Positions 45,436 through 60,665 are shown, counted from the stretch's first letter. The stretch is 64,000 nt of DNA from Chlamydomonas reinhardtii (GCF_000002595.2 NC_057020.1:2773452-2837451), one strand, 5' to 3'. Numbers and translations are program-made. The notes: generated by a model from the letters alone, not told the origin.

Positions 45436-48400
45436 ATGGCCGACCCCGCTAACGAGGAGGAGCTGCTCGACTACGAGGAGGATGACGTAGCCGAGGCCGA
45501 GGCCGTTGGCAAGGCTGGTCAGGAGAAGAAGGGCTATGTGGGCATCCACGCGACCGGCTTCAAGGAGCTCATGCTCAAGCCTGAGCTGCTCCAGGCCATC
45601 GCTGACTGCGGTTTCGAGCACCCCTCTGAGGGTGGGTAATTGCACGGTGGAGAGCAGCGCATCGGAGCGCTCTATCAGTGTCTTGGCGAAGACCTGGAGA
45701 TCTGAGGCTTGACCCACTCCTTCCGTTGTCCCTTTGGTCCTTCTGGCACGCAGTTCAGCACGAGTGCATTCCGCACGCAATCCTGGGTAACGATGTGCTG
45801 TGCCAGGCCAAGTCGGGTATGGGCAAGACCGCGGTGTTCGTCCTGTCCATCCTCCAGCAGCTGGACCCCAAGGCCAACGAGTGCCATGCCATCATTCTGT
45901 GCCACACTCGCGAGCTGGCGTTCCAGGTGCGTTCAGCGCAAGGCCCCGTGTCCCGACTTCCGCCTAACAATGACTTGCCGCCGCGCAGATTTGCCACGAG
46001 TTCACGCGCTTCAGCGCGCGCATGAAGGGTGTGACTATCGGCAACTTCTACGGTGGCATTCCTGTGACGCAAAACAAGGAGACCCTGAAGAAGGCGGTCC
46101 CGAACATCGTTGTCGGCACGCCCGGCCGCATTAAGCAGGTTAGACTCGGTGAATAGGCGTGTGCATGTTGTTGCTATAGAAGTACGGGGGCGCGGTACAA
46201 GGACGGGGTGTGAGTATGGGGAGACTAGCGGGTCAAGGTCTAGTGTGTTTGTGCTGCGCGGCCTGACCTCGTCGCCCTCGCTGTTCCGTGCTTGCAGCTG
46301 GCCAAGGAGGGCGCGCTGCCTCTGAAGCACGTGCGCTTCTTCGTGCTGGACGAGTGCGATAAGATGCTGGAGAAGCTGGGTGAGTTGCTACGCACATCTG
46401 GGAAGGGTGTTGCTTGCGGTCGGCATGCGACGCATAGATGCCCTGAACTTGATGCCCGCACACTGACCTGCTCGTGGGACCACGGGCCACGACTGGACGA
46501 AAGGGGTGGTTCCTTAACCTATCTCGTGCCGCCCTGTGTCTCTTGCTTTGCAGATATGCGCGCGGACTGCCAGGAGATCTTTAAGCTGACGCCGCACGAG
46601 AAGCAGGTCATGATGTTCTCCGCCACGCTAAACCAGGACATGCGCGGCGTCTGCAAGAAGTTCATGACCAACGTACGTACTGGCGGCGTCGGCAGCTTAC
46701 ATGTCAGACTCGTGTCCCGTTCCCGCTGCCCAAGGGTCGGGCCGCCCAGCATCGCTTTCAGAACCACCAGCCTCCCAGCCCCCTGAGCTCTGGCAGCCGG
46801 ATGGACGGCGATCCTCCGCTGCCTGAACGCTGGACGCTTGCGAGAGCTGTCTCTGTTGGATGCAAGGATGGCCTGCCCCTTGGGCGGCGCAGCGTGGCGT
46901 CGCGGCCGTGGGCGCATCGAAGCTCGTCTTGTGTCGTTCACGTGCGCTCGCTCGCCCAGATGAGGGGATTGGTCACCAGGTTGGCCTATGCATGCGCCGT
47001 CTGCATCCATCCATCCACCCATGCTCCGCGGCAGCCGCGTCCATATGGCAGAATCCAGTACGCGGGCGCCGGAGCCTAGCTAGCATTTCCACACGCCAGC
47101 CAGCATATAGTCGCATAAGGCGCCCTAGCTGCGGAGCCACCGGGCAGCAGCGCTGGACGGCGGCCGCATGGTCAGCCCACCAGCCCGGCACGCACGGGCG
47201 ACTGGACTGGCGGCGCAGCAGCATATGCGAGCAAACCCATTGCCAGCGCGCGCAAGAGAGAGAGAGCCAAGTTGCTGAGCCGGCGCCCGCGCGCCCTGCT
47301 GCCCACTCCTGCTGCGTGTACACTGCTGCAGCCGCAAGAGGTGTACGTGGACGACGAGTCCAAGCTGACGCTGCACGGCTTGGTGCAGCACTACGTGATG
47401 CTGCACGAGGAGGAGAAGAACCGCAAGCTCAACGACCTGCTGGACGCTCTGGACTTCAACCAGGTGCGGGCGGGCGGGCGGCTGGGATGGAATCGTGCAG
47501 GTTTGGGGGCCGGGAAGAGGCTGTGGTGATGAAAAAGCGGGCGAAAGGGGTAAGGCGAGTGGGTAAGACCAAGGCGCGCAAGGAGGGAATGACGGGGTCT
47601 CGTGGCTGTAATGCGGATTCGGCAAATGGCTGCGCGCTGATTCGGCAAATGGCTGTGCGGCATGCTGTGTTTCAGGTGGTCATCTTCGTCAAGAGCGTGG
47701 CGCGCGCCAAGATGCTCAACACTCTGCTGAACGAGTGCAACTTCCCCAGCGTGTGCATCTACGGCGGCATGGACCAGGAGGAGCGCATCAAGGTGCGGCA
47801 GGGCGGGCCGCGGCGGTGTGGCGATGGGGTGGAAAGCTGCCGGAACGGGGTAAACATGGGGAATGACCATTGAGACCGTTCTCATGGTATGTTTGCGTGT
47901 GGGGCACACACATGAGGCGGGCGGGCGGCCTCTCGTGTGACCTCCCCCAGTTTGGTGGTCGCCGCTTTGCACCCCGATGCTAACCGCCGCACTGCCGCAC
48001 ACTCGCAGGTGTACAAGCACTTCAAGGAGGGCAAGCACCGCATCCTGGTGGCCACCGACCTGGTGGGCCGCGGTATCGACATTGAGCGCGTCAACATCGT
48101 CATCAACTACGACATGCCCGAGTCCGACGACAAGTCCAAGGGCGAGTCCAAGCACGGCAACGGCGCGGACACCTACCTGCACCGCGTGAGTGGGGATACG
48201 ATGGCATTGCCGGACTTGTGGGCGGCGGTGCACCCATGGACTTTGCTAGGACGCTTAATCGTCCCGTCCACGACGATACTGACACGAGCAATGCCTCGGG
48301 TGTTATCTGCAGGTCGGCCGCGCGGGCCGCTTCGGCACCAAGGGTCTGGCGATCACGTTCGTGTCGTCGCAGGAGGACAGCGCGGTGCTCAACGCCGTGC

Positions 48401-48474
48401 AGGACCGCTTCGACGTGGACATCAAGCCCCTGCCGGAGAAGATCGACGCCAGCACTTACATGAACACCAACTAA
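45436..48474 (+). CDS. UAP56: DEAD-box RNA helicase UAP56/SUB2 (DDX39 family)
   Basis: Nine exons: 45436-45631, 45754-45926, 45989-46138, 46298-46379, 46554-46672, 47332-47463, 47676-47792, 48009-48185 and 48313-48474; 435 residues, the normal family length. Motifs in order: Q-motif region GFEHPSEVQHECIP, Walker [20 protein letters not shown] (the UAP56-specific form of DEAD), [16 protein letters not shown] and [10 protein letters not shown]. Near-identity to plant and animal UAP56 makes the call firm. It acts in the nucleus, first in spliceosome assembly and then in the TREX complex that loads export factors onto mRNA. The acidic N-terminus ([12 protein letters not shown]) is also typical. 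Intron 5 (46673-47331, 659 bp) is far longer than its neighbours. TGTAA at 48866-48870 is the likely poly(A) signal. Confidence 0.97.
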
Positions 48475-49114
48475 TCCAAATTAGCAAGGGCATGTTGGAG
48501 CAGGGCGCGAGACGGCGCTGGAGGCGAGGGGTGCTTAGGAGGGGTGAACAACTTCACTGCATGGAGGCCCTGTGAAGAGTGGGCTCTCACGGAGGATGCG
48601 GTTGTACAGGGCTGGAGCTGTCTTTTAGATGGAGGACGAAGGTGGCTGTAGGCTGATAGCGTTTGGTTGATTCGAACGGGACACGGACCAGTTGACGGAT
48701 GGGTCAGTATGTCACGTAACACGTTACTGGTGTTGGGCACAGATAGGACTGCGAGCAGGTGTTGGGAGGCGAAGTCACCTTGGAGACGAGGGACGCAGCT
48801 GAAGGAGGTGCATGACATGTTGGACAAGGAGTGAATGCCGCTGTGCCAAAAAGCTGGCAACAGCGTGTAATAGAACGCGAGCTTACCGGTCACCTGCCCT
48901 GGAGGCGGTACAAGATAGGCGTCCAAGCTGGGTCCCCTGAATCCATGGTGATCCATGCCTCGCCGTCCATCTGTCGCTCCAAGCGTATGATTGCACAAAA
49001 CCATCATACAAGCATTCAATGCCAGACACCGCGGTATCATCAAACTGCCATACCGCAGTCAGCTCCACATTTCGGCATTTCGGCAATTGCTGCCGCTTTG
49101 GTTGATGATATTCC
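48475..49114. other. Spacer: UAP56 3' UTR and promoter of the next gene
   Basis: TGTAA at 48866-48870 ends UAP56. Nothing else recognisable in the remaining roughly 245 bp before the next start codon. Confidence 0.5.
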
Positions 49115-51446
<2,332 letters not shown>

Positions 51447-51968
51447 AAGGCCGATATTCTGTGCATTCGTTAGGCTCATATATATTCATCACTCACTGGT
51501 AATGGCGCGAAGGAGGTTGTGTGAAGCAGGTGTGGTGAGCAGGATGGCGCGTGTATGGCTGTCGTGTCCATGTCCATGTCACTTAGACCCGAAGACCACA
51601 CCATACTTTGCATGCCGCTTTCATTTTCTCCTTCGATAAGCATGTTGTATGTAAATAGGTAATTCATGCGGGCACCGTGGGCTTTATTACGATGAACGGC
51701 GTGGGGTTGCGCCGCGGACATGTCCCGTCGGCGCTGGGCGACATGCGACATGCACGACAGCTGTAGCTGTGGTGCCTCGCCCATAAAAGCCGTGGGCCGT
51801 CATTTGCGATATCACAATACCTTACACACGAACAAAGGTCCACTCAAGCCACCGAAAGGATAAGAACTCGCTTCCACTCGCTTGAACTTGGCTATCGTCC
51901 ACATCTGAAGCATCGTCGTTCCCGAACGGCCCGCGCCGTTTACTACCACCACCACTTTACCTGCAAGG
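51447..51968. other. Spacer holding the start of the left arm of an inverted duplication
   Basis: TGTAA at 51649-51653 ends the previous gene. From about 51690 the sequence matches, inverted, the region up to about 62115, so the RING-CH promoter was duplicated with the gene. Confidence 0.6.
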
Positions 51969-52983
51969 ATGTGCTCTAACGACGTTTGCTCTGAAGACTC
52001 GTGCTGGATTTGCCTTGCGGGCGCCGAGTCTGGGCCTCTTGAACGGCCGTGCCGCTGCCCCCGCTCCGTCCACCTGTCCTGTCTTGGCCGGTGGCAGCTG
52101 CAGCAGGTGGGTGTCATAAGCGTGGCACCTGCGCCTTTCTCTCGAGACATGGACCGTTGGCATCGTTGTCTGCAAGGCTGGGCCCGGCTGCGGATTGCAA
52201 AGTGGATGTATGCCGAATCACCTACCAGCGCTCACGTCCTATTCCCCCGTCCCCCATCCGTCTCCCTGCCCTCAGGCTGGTCGCTCGGAGGAGCAGCGCT
52301 GCCGCTTCTGCACTTGTGTGCTTCCGCCGCTCGAGGACAGCCTGCTGCCGCCGCACCTGGCGCCCGTGGCCGCAGCCGTCACACCCTACATGGCAGTCGT
52401 GTACCAGGGGGAGGTGAGACAGGCGGAGGAGGTCGAGGGGAGGAGGGGCGGGGGGCAAGAGATAGAGGGGCATGGATTATTGCGAACGGTGGCGCATAGT
52501 TAGGACGGCTGATGTGAGAATGCGATCTTTTGACTCAAGGAGAAGCACGCCGCTCATGATTCCTGCGGGTTACCTTGCACTAGCCCATCTCCCAACCAGC
52601 ATATGCCACGTGTGTTCTGTTCTTGACTACGCCCGCCCCTTAATAAATCATAAATGTAACCCCCCGCCAATGCTCTACGCCACTCCGCCCCGCAGCACTA
52701 CAAGATCCCTGTGCGCCCCGGTCTGGAGGGCATGGCGGAGTTCCGCGCCCGCGTCAAGTGCCTGTTCGGTCTGCCGCACGACTCTGACTTCCAGGTGTCG
52801 TTCGAGTGCGCGGCGCCCACCAGCGGTGAGAAGCTCACACTGCGAGGCATGGGCTGCTTCAACGCCGCCGCCAGCTGCGCAGCCATCAGCGCAGCAAAGC
52901 GCGCCGCCGGAGAGGACGGCGGCTTTGAGTGGAGCGAGGCGCAGCAGCAAGCGCAGCAGGCAGCGCAACAGGCAGCACAGTAG
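51969..52983 (+). CDS. RING-CH (MARCH-type) zinc-finger protein, copy 1
   Basis: Exons 51969-52106, 52276-52413 and 52696-52983; 187 residues. The RING-CH pattern is complete: C12-x2-C15, C28-x-C30, H35-x2-C38, C55-x2-C58, with WICL and CLGRWQ as in RING-CH ubiquitin ligases. Unlike animal MARCH proteins there is no membrane segment. The C-terminal half (about 93-170) is a compact region with VKCLFGLPHDSDFQVSFE and AAASCAAISAAKR that I cannot place, followed by a Gln/Ala tail (QQAAQ repeats). It probably works as an E3 ubiquitin ligase on a soluble target, inferred from the domain only. It is paired with an inverted copy at 60834-61838. TGTAA at 53159-53163 is its poly(A) signal. Confidence 0.88.
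52641..52666 (+). repeat. Intron box B
   Basis: AATAAATCATAAATGTAACC, ending about 30 nt before exon 3 of RING-CH copy 1. The paralogous intron of copy 2 (61110-61381) lacks it. Confidence 0.6.
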
Positions 52984-53025
52984 TACGGCAGCCACAACGA
53001 GTGCAGGGAGGATAGCGGCTGTAGC

Positions 53026-54652
53026 TGTGGACTTGAGCAGGTGGCTGAAGCTGATGGTAGGCACTGCATGCCGGTATATAAAGTGAATACGGTTTCAACA
53101 ACCTCTGGAGGTGTTCTAGTTAGTTCTGCTTGGTGGCGCTGTTAGGCTAGCATAAGCGTGTAAGCACAATTTGAGGCAAGTGCCGCTCTTATAAGAAAAT
53201 GATAAAACTGCGGATGCATATACGGTAATGTATCGTACATTAACTCACTTGCTGAGAGTGTGTTATGCTGTACGATGTGTTCGCACGTCAGCCGTGCAGG
53301 GGCTGGCAGGGGTCGTGTTTGTAGTCGTGTGGCCAGACGTGGCGGTTGATGTACAGGGCTGGCACATACTGGTTATGCCCAATGCTGTCTGCTGACCTTC
53401 ATGTTTGACAGACCTGGGCCATGCTGCATATCCTTGTCGATTTGTAAACCGGTCATTGCTTCTCGATCTTGCACCTGTTGAACGCTGCCGTGTCATCGAG
53501 GCGAATGGGACGGACCTTGAGCCCTGGCATTTCACAAGACCCCGCTTACCGTATGTTAGGCCGCACGTTGTAACCTGGCAGGGAGCCAGAGAGAACACGC
53601 GCACGATGGGCACAACCGCTGACTGTAGGACAATGCCTTCACTTCAGACATGAGTACCTTTCCTGGTACCAGGAGCCTTGCTGCTGCTCACACTCAAGTG
53701 CTTGGGGTCCGTCAAGCAACAACCGTGCGATGGGACAGTGGTAAGGCAGGTTGGTGTAGTCCCGTTGGGTGCAGATTCCCAAACTGAGAAAGACAAGACA
53801 GTAGCGCAAGTTGCGAATTCAAGGTATGTGGTTCCCCTCGCAAGGGAAAAGTGGGCTGAGCCACGTCTCCAGTCTGAGGCCGCAAGCGTCTGCCTCATCT
53901 CCCGGACATAGCCGGGGTCGGTTCGTGCAGGCACGGCCCGCCATGCATGCAGCCACGTCTCGCTGTCAAGCACAAGCACAACCACCACAGGACAAGCAAA
54001 CAGCAGGAAATGCTCTAGCCACAACACTCCTCACTGCTGAGATTGTAGAATAGAGATGAGTAGAATTCAGCCTCCACGGCCTTATAGTGCGTGACTACTG
54101 AGTAGCTGAGCAAGAGTGCATGTAACACTTTCAATGCACCCTCCGACGCATGCTGCCACGCGCAACCATGCAATAATCAAGCTTAGCGCACAGTATGAAG
54201 GTTACAGGTGTGGTATCGACGTGCTTGAAAAAACGCAACACGCACAAGCGAACATGACGTTGTAGAGCCGAGGCCCCCCAACCGCAGGGTAGTGGTGTGG
54301 CGGCGGCTGTGATTGATCTAACCTACCGGTCATGAGGACCTGTCAACCCATCGGCCCGCCACACCCGCCGGTGAATTGTGCATAGATATCCACTTCCAGG
54401 GATCCCAGCAACAGTGTCTTTAGTTTTGCATTTGGTGCGCATGCCGCAGTTCAATAGTAAGATGAGTAAGAATCAGCAGTTCCGCGCACTCGCCACAATG
54501 GGCTCAGCGTACACGCACAACATAATGTTCACCTGGAACCACCTGGATCGTGGTGACTTGAAACGGATCGATGCCCAGTGATCCGGACACAACAGCAGTA
54601 AAACCTCAAACCTGTTTTACACAACACCGCATGACAACTAACACCGGCCTCC
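53026..54652. other. Spacer between RING-CH copy 1 and the LTR element
   Basis: Holds the 3' UTR of RING-CH copy 1 (TGTAA at 53159-53163). The other ORFs are short, lack domains and do not splice into anything recognisable. Composition is less GC-rich than the genic part of the window. It ends at the CCTCC target site of the retrotransposon. Confidence 0.5.
54648..54652. repeat. Target-site duplication (left), CCTCC
   Basis: The same five bases follow the right LTR at 60661-60665. Confidence 0.85.
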
Positions 54653-55015
54653 TGTAGTGCCAAGTCTGGGGCTTACAACGTAGGACGTCTGAGTCCGTGG
54701 CACTCCTGGTACGTGCCGGCAGAGTCTCTGTCTGTCTGTCCGACTCTGGGGCGTTACAGCTGGCGTAACCGCCCGGGGCACAGCTCTGGCGCTGTGTGCA
54801 GCAATCTGTGCTGTTAGTGAGGGTTCTGACTGTGTCCTCAACATCGGGTTTCTGTAACTGTATACGAGTCTTCCGACAAGCTGGCACCTGCGCTGGCGTC
54901 GGGCATGGTAGGGTCGGGTGAAGCCTCCGGCGGCTACACCGACTACTTACACGGCCTTGCCTTCCAAACCCGGTAGTTCTCACTACCTCCATACACACGG
55001 TGCTTCAGCACCACA
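54653..55015 (+). repeat. 5' LTR of a Ty3/Gypsy element
   Basis: 363 bp beginning TGTAGTG and ending CACCACA. By eye it is identical to 60298-60660. It is followed within two bases by TTGGTATC, which resembles a tRNA primer-binding site. Confidence 0.95.
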
Positions 55016-58000
55016 ATTGGTATCTACGCCTCTTTCTTGGGGACCCGCTATTGGGTCCGACGCTTCCGCTTCTGAAGTCGCAATTCTGCGATTCTCCCAG
55101 TCTGCCTATGGCGCTGCACGGCCACGGCCACTGATGACGCCGGCATGGACACGGAGGAGGAGGACAACCGCCCTACCCCTGCACCCAAGCGCCAGAAGCG
55201 CGCTGACGGCTCTGGTCCGTCGGCCGCTGTGACCGAGATCGCGGATGGCTCTCTGCCGTGCCCGCCGCGCACGTCGGACGAGACGAAGTTTGGCGTGTCC
55301 GAGGCTATCCTCAAGGCTCGCAAGGTGGATGGTCTCTGCTTTGTCTGCGGCAAGCCTGGTCACTCCGTCAAGGCCCACGTGGGGTATGACAACTGGCAGA
55401 CGGTGGTGCGGAAGGGAGGTCAGGGGGGCCGTGGCCGCGGTCGCGGCTGTGGTCAGGGCGGTGGTCGCGGCAACAAGGGGGGTCGCGGCGGCGCCGCCGG
55501 CAAGGCGGGGGGCCGCAAGTAGGGGGTTGCCCAGGGGATTTGCGAGGATGATCCTGGGTGCGCACTTCTGATGCGTTCTTTGCCCTACACCACTCTGAAG
55601 AACACTCGAGCTTTGCTACCTGCTGCAGTGAAGCGTATCGAAGGCGCTGTTGGGCGCGAGCTGACGTTTGACGGTCGCCTACGGCGTGCTGGCTTCGGTG
55701 CCGAGTGTAATCTTTACGAGTTGCCTCTGGAGGTTCCAATCTCGTCTCTGGGGTTGGGTGGGCATACTACGCTGTTTGTTCCCTCGCGCTTTTCTGAGCT
55801 GACTTCGCAGGTCTCCCGCTTCAAGGCCTGTCACGCGCGGCGGCCAGCTGACACCGCCGGCGTCTTCGTCGTCCCGTCTTACATGTCCAAGTCCAAGGCG
55901 TGTCAAGATCTACTGCAAGGGATGTCGAAAGCGGTGACGTTTGGGGTTGGGGAGTCGTTGTTTCAGGGGTTGGATCTGCAGAATCATCCGGTGCAGCTAC
56001 CGGCGCTTAAGCATAGCGTGACTGTTTGGTACGCACCGCCCCTGCCTGTTAGCAACGCACGTGCACCTCCTCATGCCTCTTCGTTGTATTTGACCGCAAA
56101 CTCTGCTGTGCCATCTGCTGCCGCTTCAACCGCAGGGCCTTTGCCAATCGTGCCTGCACGTGTCGGCGGCCTGCGTGTGTCTGTACTGGCTGATACTGGA
56201 GCTAGTCACGACTTCGTGTCCAAGGCGCTTTGCGACCAACTGGGACTCAAGTTGTTGAAGTCGGCGTGGCAACACGTCACTCTGGCCGATGGTGGTAAGC
56301 AAACCATTCTAGGGCGCGTGGCGTTGCGCGTGGCGTTTGGTCCTGCGTACCTCACGTTGCACCCGTTTGTGCTGCCTACCTTTACTGACTCCGCACAGCT
56401 GATCTTGGGCGCTAGTACCATGGTGCGGGAGGGGGCCGCCGTAGACCTAGGCAAGCAGGCACTAGTGCTGCGAACGGGCAAGCGCACTGTTTCTGTACCG
56501 CTTCGGACCATAGGTGTGCACGCCTTGACTGTTTCGTCCGTCGCACTCGACCAGCCTACTGCTAACATGGCGCTGTCGGCTATTATTGCCATGAATCGTG
56601 AAAACGACGCCATTGTTGCCGCTCATCTGCATGCCGTTAGCTGTGCTGTGCCTGCGTCTAGTTCTGGGGATCCCCGCAGGCCTGCATCTGATAAAGCTGG
56701 CGCCAAGACCGGTGCATCACCTGCTGCGCACAAGGTCGGAGTGGCCAAGGGCTCTTCTGCTGTTGGTTCGGCGTCACCAGTTCCCGCTCTACCGCGTCTG
56801 CCGCCGACCAAGACGCCCACTCTGGTTGGTCGAAAGGAAGCTGACCGTATGATTCGCAAGGGTGCGCATGTTATCGCTGTTCGTCCACGTTGTCGCCCCT
56901 CGGTCGCCCCTGTTGCTTCCTCTGCTGTGACTGGTACTGCTGATGCGTCTGCTGCGAACCACCCTGGTTCGAACGCGCCAGTCGTTGCGGATAACACGGC
57001 TACCCCTCAGGCCGGCACCGCACCTGCACCCGAGAAGGAGAAAGGTTCTGTCCCCCCCAGTGCTCCTCCCTCGCAGGATTCGCGTGTGAAGGCGCTGCTG
57101 GATGAATACTCTGACGTGTTCCAGCCCATCCCGGGGCTGCCTCCAGTGCGCCCAGTCGACCACACCATCCCACTACTTCCCGGCACGCAACCTGTTTCGC
57201 GTCCGATGTACCGGCTGGCACCCAAGGAGCTGGAGGAGGTCAAGCGTCAAGTAACTGACTTGATGGCCAAGAAGATGGTTCGACCTTCTACGTCTCCCTG
57301 GTCTGCGCCAATCCTCTTTGTCGGTAAAAAGGATGGGACTCTGCGCATGTGTATCGACTACCGGGGTCTGAATGCCGTGACGGTGAAGAACCGGTACCCT
57401 CTGCCGCGCATTGATGACTTGCTTGATAAGCTGCGCGGGGCCCGGTACTTTAGCTCGATTGATCTGCAGCAGGGCTACAACCAGATTAGGATTTCGCCTA
57501 GCGACATCCCTATGACGGCTTTCCGTACGCCCTTCGGTCATTTCGAGTACACCGTGCTTTCATTTGGTCTCGTGAATGCCCCTGCCACATTCCAAGCCTG
57601 CATTGACCGAATGTTCCGCCCTCTGATTGATAAAGGTGTTGTGGTCTGCTACCTCGACGACGTTTTGGTAATTTCCCGCACCTTGGATGAACACCTGGAG
57701 CACCTGCGCGCTGTGCTCGCAACCCTTCGTCGTGAGCAACTGTATGCTAAACAGAGCAAATGCCACTGGGCCCAAACGCAGATTGAGTACCTGGGCCACA
57801 TCGTGTCTGCTGATGGTGTGCGGATGGACCCGAAGAAGTCCTCGGCGGTACGGAACTGGCCGGCGCCCAGGAACCTGCTGGAGCTTCGCAAGTTTTTGGG
57901 ACTGACCAACTACTTCCGTAAGTTCATTGAGCGTTACTCAATTCTGGCTGCGCCGCTCACGGCACTGTTGAAGAAGGGCGCGCGCGTTTACGTCGGCTTC

Positions 58001-60297
58001 TGCTTGGACAGCCTCCTGTCAAGCCGCGTTTGACGCTATCAAGCAGGCTGTTGCTTCTGATATCTTGCTTGCTTACCCTGATTACTCCCAGCCATTCCGC
58101 GTAGAGGTTGTGACTGACGCCTCGCTGCTAGGGTCCGGCGCTGTTCTGCTGCAAAACGGCCGCCCTATTGCCTTTTCGAGCACGAAGTTCACAGGTCCGG
58201 AGACTCGCTACACCACGGGTGAGCAGGAGTTTCTGGCGGTTCTTCATGCGCTCAAGGAGTGGCGCTGTTACCTGGAGGGCCAACCGTTTACGGTAAAAAC
58301 TGACCACAAGCCCTTAACATTTCTGGATGGTGTACCGACACTGAATCGTCGACAAGCCCGCTGGATGGAGTATCTTGCGCGCTTTAACTACACCTGGGAG
58401 TACCTGAAGGGGACCTTGAACGTTGCTGACGCCCTGAGTCGCCACCCCCTTCTGCAGGGTATCTGGTTACACATGGTCACGCGTGGACAAGCGCGAAAGG
58501 CTTCTGGGCTGGGCACGGCGCCCTCTGCCGCGGCTAAGCCCGCGCAGACGCAAGCGCCTGCTCCGAAGACCGCCAAGCCTACACCGTCGCCTGCTGTACC
58601 GGCTCCGGCTGCGCCTGGCGAGAAGACTGCCGCTGGGACTAAGCGTGCTACCGCTACTGCTCCCGCGCCTGCTCCTCCTGTCAAGACGCGTCGCCTGGTG
58701 AGTCCACCGGCCTGGGCTGCTGCACCCCCGGTAGCGACTGGTGACCCCGTGACCGCCCCGGCTGATTCCCCTGAGGTGTCTGTATCTTTCGGGGACCGGA
58801 TTCGCGCTGCCTATGCCTCTGATCCGTGGTTCTCTAGCGAGACCAACACGCGCGACCTGGCGTGTGACGGTGGGCTGTGGTATCGCCTTGTCAATGGCGC
58901 GCGAGTGATAGTTGTCCCTGCTGATGATAACTTGCGCCGTGACATCATTTCTGCGTGCCACTCTGGCCCTCTGTCTGGGCATGTCGGCACTAAGCGTACT
59001 CTAGACATTGTGTCGCGCTCGTTCTGGTGGCGTGGCCTGTCTGTTGCGGTTGATTCCTTTGTTCGCGCCTGTGACCTGTGTCTGCGCAGCAAGTCTGTTT
59101 CCGGTAAGACCGCTGGTACGCTGCATTCTCTGCCCATTCCTGATGCGCCTTGGGAGTCTGTTTCCCTTGATTTCGTTTGTGCGCTCCCCAAAACTGAAGG
59201 GGGATACGACACATGCTGTGTTATGGTTGACCGGCTAACGAAAATGGTGCATCTTGTCCCTACGCGAGGCACACCTGACTCCCCCACAACAGCTCGCCTC
59301 TTCTTCGACAACGTCGTGCGTCTACACGGTGTGCCCAAGTCTCTGGTGTCCGACCGTGGTCCGCAGTTTACAAGTAAGTTTTGGGGATCTCTGTGCACGC
59401 TTGTGGGCATGCGGAGCAACCTGTCTACCGCATACCACCCCCAGACTGATGGGCAAACTGAGCGCATCAACCGGGTGTTGGGAGATATGCTGCGCAACTT
59501 TACTGTGGGCAGCCCTAACACTTGGGACTTGTATCTGACTGCTGCGGAGTTTGCGATCAACAATGCTGTGAACCGCTCCACTGGCTTTTCCCCGTTCTTC
59601 CTGAACTACGGATTCCACCCGGCAACCCCGGTGTGGCGTGAGCTTGACGTGTCTGCCCCCGCTGCCCGCGAGTTTGCTAAATCTTACGTGCAGAGGATGG
59701 CTGAGGCGCGCGCCTGTCTGGAGGCGGCTCAGAGCCGTGCTGCGAATTACTACGATCGCAACAAGAAGGACGTCACGTACCGGCCTGGCGACTTGGTCCT
59801 GCTCAACACCAAGAACCTGCGCGCTCGGGCTAAGGGACCGCGCAAGCTGCTACCGCGCTGGATTGGGCCTTTTACTGTGGTACGTCCGGTTAGTAGTGGG
59901 GCTGCTGTTCAGCTTGCACTGCCGGCGTCGCTGAAGAACATCCATCACACGTTCCACGTGTCCATGGTGCGCAAGTACACGGGCACGGCAGGAGGGCGTG
60001 CTGGGCCTGGGTCTGATGATGGGCCTGGACCTGTTGCATGGATTGACGACCAACCCCTATGGACAGTAGGGCGCATCCTGGACTTCCGCCGTCGCGCTGT
60101 GGCGTTAGGTAACAACCGCCGGCGATTGGTTAAGGAGTACTTGGTCAAATGGAAGGGCTACTCCTCTAAGCATAACAGCTGGGAGCCTGAAGCTAACTTC
60201 ACCCCCGATATGGCTGCTGACCTGCAGAGCGCTCGCGAGCGGGCGACTCGCACCATCGAGGATTGACCGAGGACGCTCAATCCTGAAGGGGGATAGT

Positions 60298-60660
60298 TGT
60301 AGTGCCAAGTCTGGGGCTTACAACGTAGGACGTCTGAGTCCGTGGCACTCCTGGTACGTGCCGGCAGAGTCTCTGTCTGTCTGTCCGACTCTGGGGCGTT
60401 ACAGCTGGCGTAACCGCCCGGGGCACAGCTCTGGCGCTGTGTGCAGCAATCTGTGCTGTTAGTGAGGGTTCTGACTGTGTCCTCAACATCGGGTTTCTGT
60501 AACTGTATACGAGTCTTCCGACAAGCTGGCACCTGCGCTGGCGTCGGGCATGGTAGGGTCGGGTGAAGCCTCCGGCGGCTACACCGACTACTTACACGGC
60601 CTTGCCTTCCAAACCCGGTAGTTCTCACTACCTCCATACACACGGTGCTTCAGCACCACA
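60298..60660 (+). repeat. 3' LTR of a Ty3/Gypsy element
   Basis: 363 bp, same sequence as the left LTR. Preceded by the purine tract GAAGGGGGATAG. Confidence 0.95.
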
Positions 60661-60665
60661 CCTCC
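60661..60665. repeat. Target-site duplication (right), CCTCC
   Basis: Matches 54648-54652. Confidence 0.85.

Larger units (their letters stand above)
51690..53025 (+). repeat. Left arm of an inverted segmental duplication
   Basis: About 1.33 kb including promoter, three exons, two introns and about 45 bp past the stop of the RING-CH gene. Its inverted partner is at about 60790-62115. Confidence 0.85.
54653..60660 (+). mobile_element. Ty3/Gypsy LTR retrotransposon, chromovirus type
   Basis: About 6.0 kb with two 363-bp LTRs, a 5-bp target-site duplication, a primer-binding-site-like sequence after the left LTR and a purine-rich tract before the right one. Parts in order: gag-like leader with a CCHC zinc knuckle (about 55.15-55.5 kb), aspartic protease with DTGA (about 56.2 kb), reverse transcriptase with YLDD (about 57.2-57.8 kb), RNase H (about 58.1-58.4 kb), integrase with zinc-binding and DDE parts (about 58.9-59.7 kb) and a C-terminal chromodomain (about 60.1-60.23 kb). 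The RT-RNase H-integrase order and the chromodomain give the family. It looks nearly whole, with about one break in its coding part. LTRs that look identical point to a very young insertion. Confidence 0.95.

Noticed and set aside
53405-54053. Overlapping ORFs in the spacer left of the LTR element
   Set aside because: No domain, no coherent splicing and no match to the retrotransposon parts; they look like chance frames.
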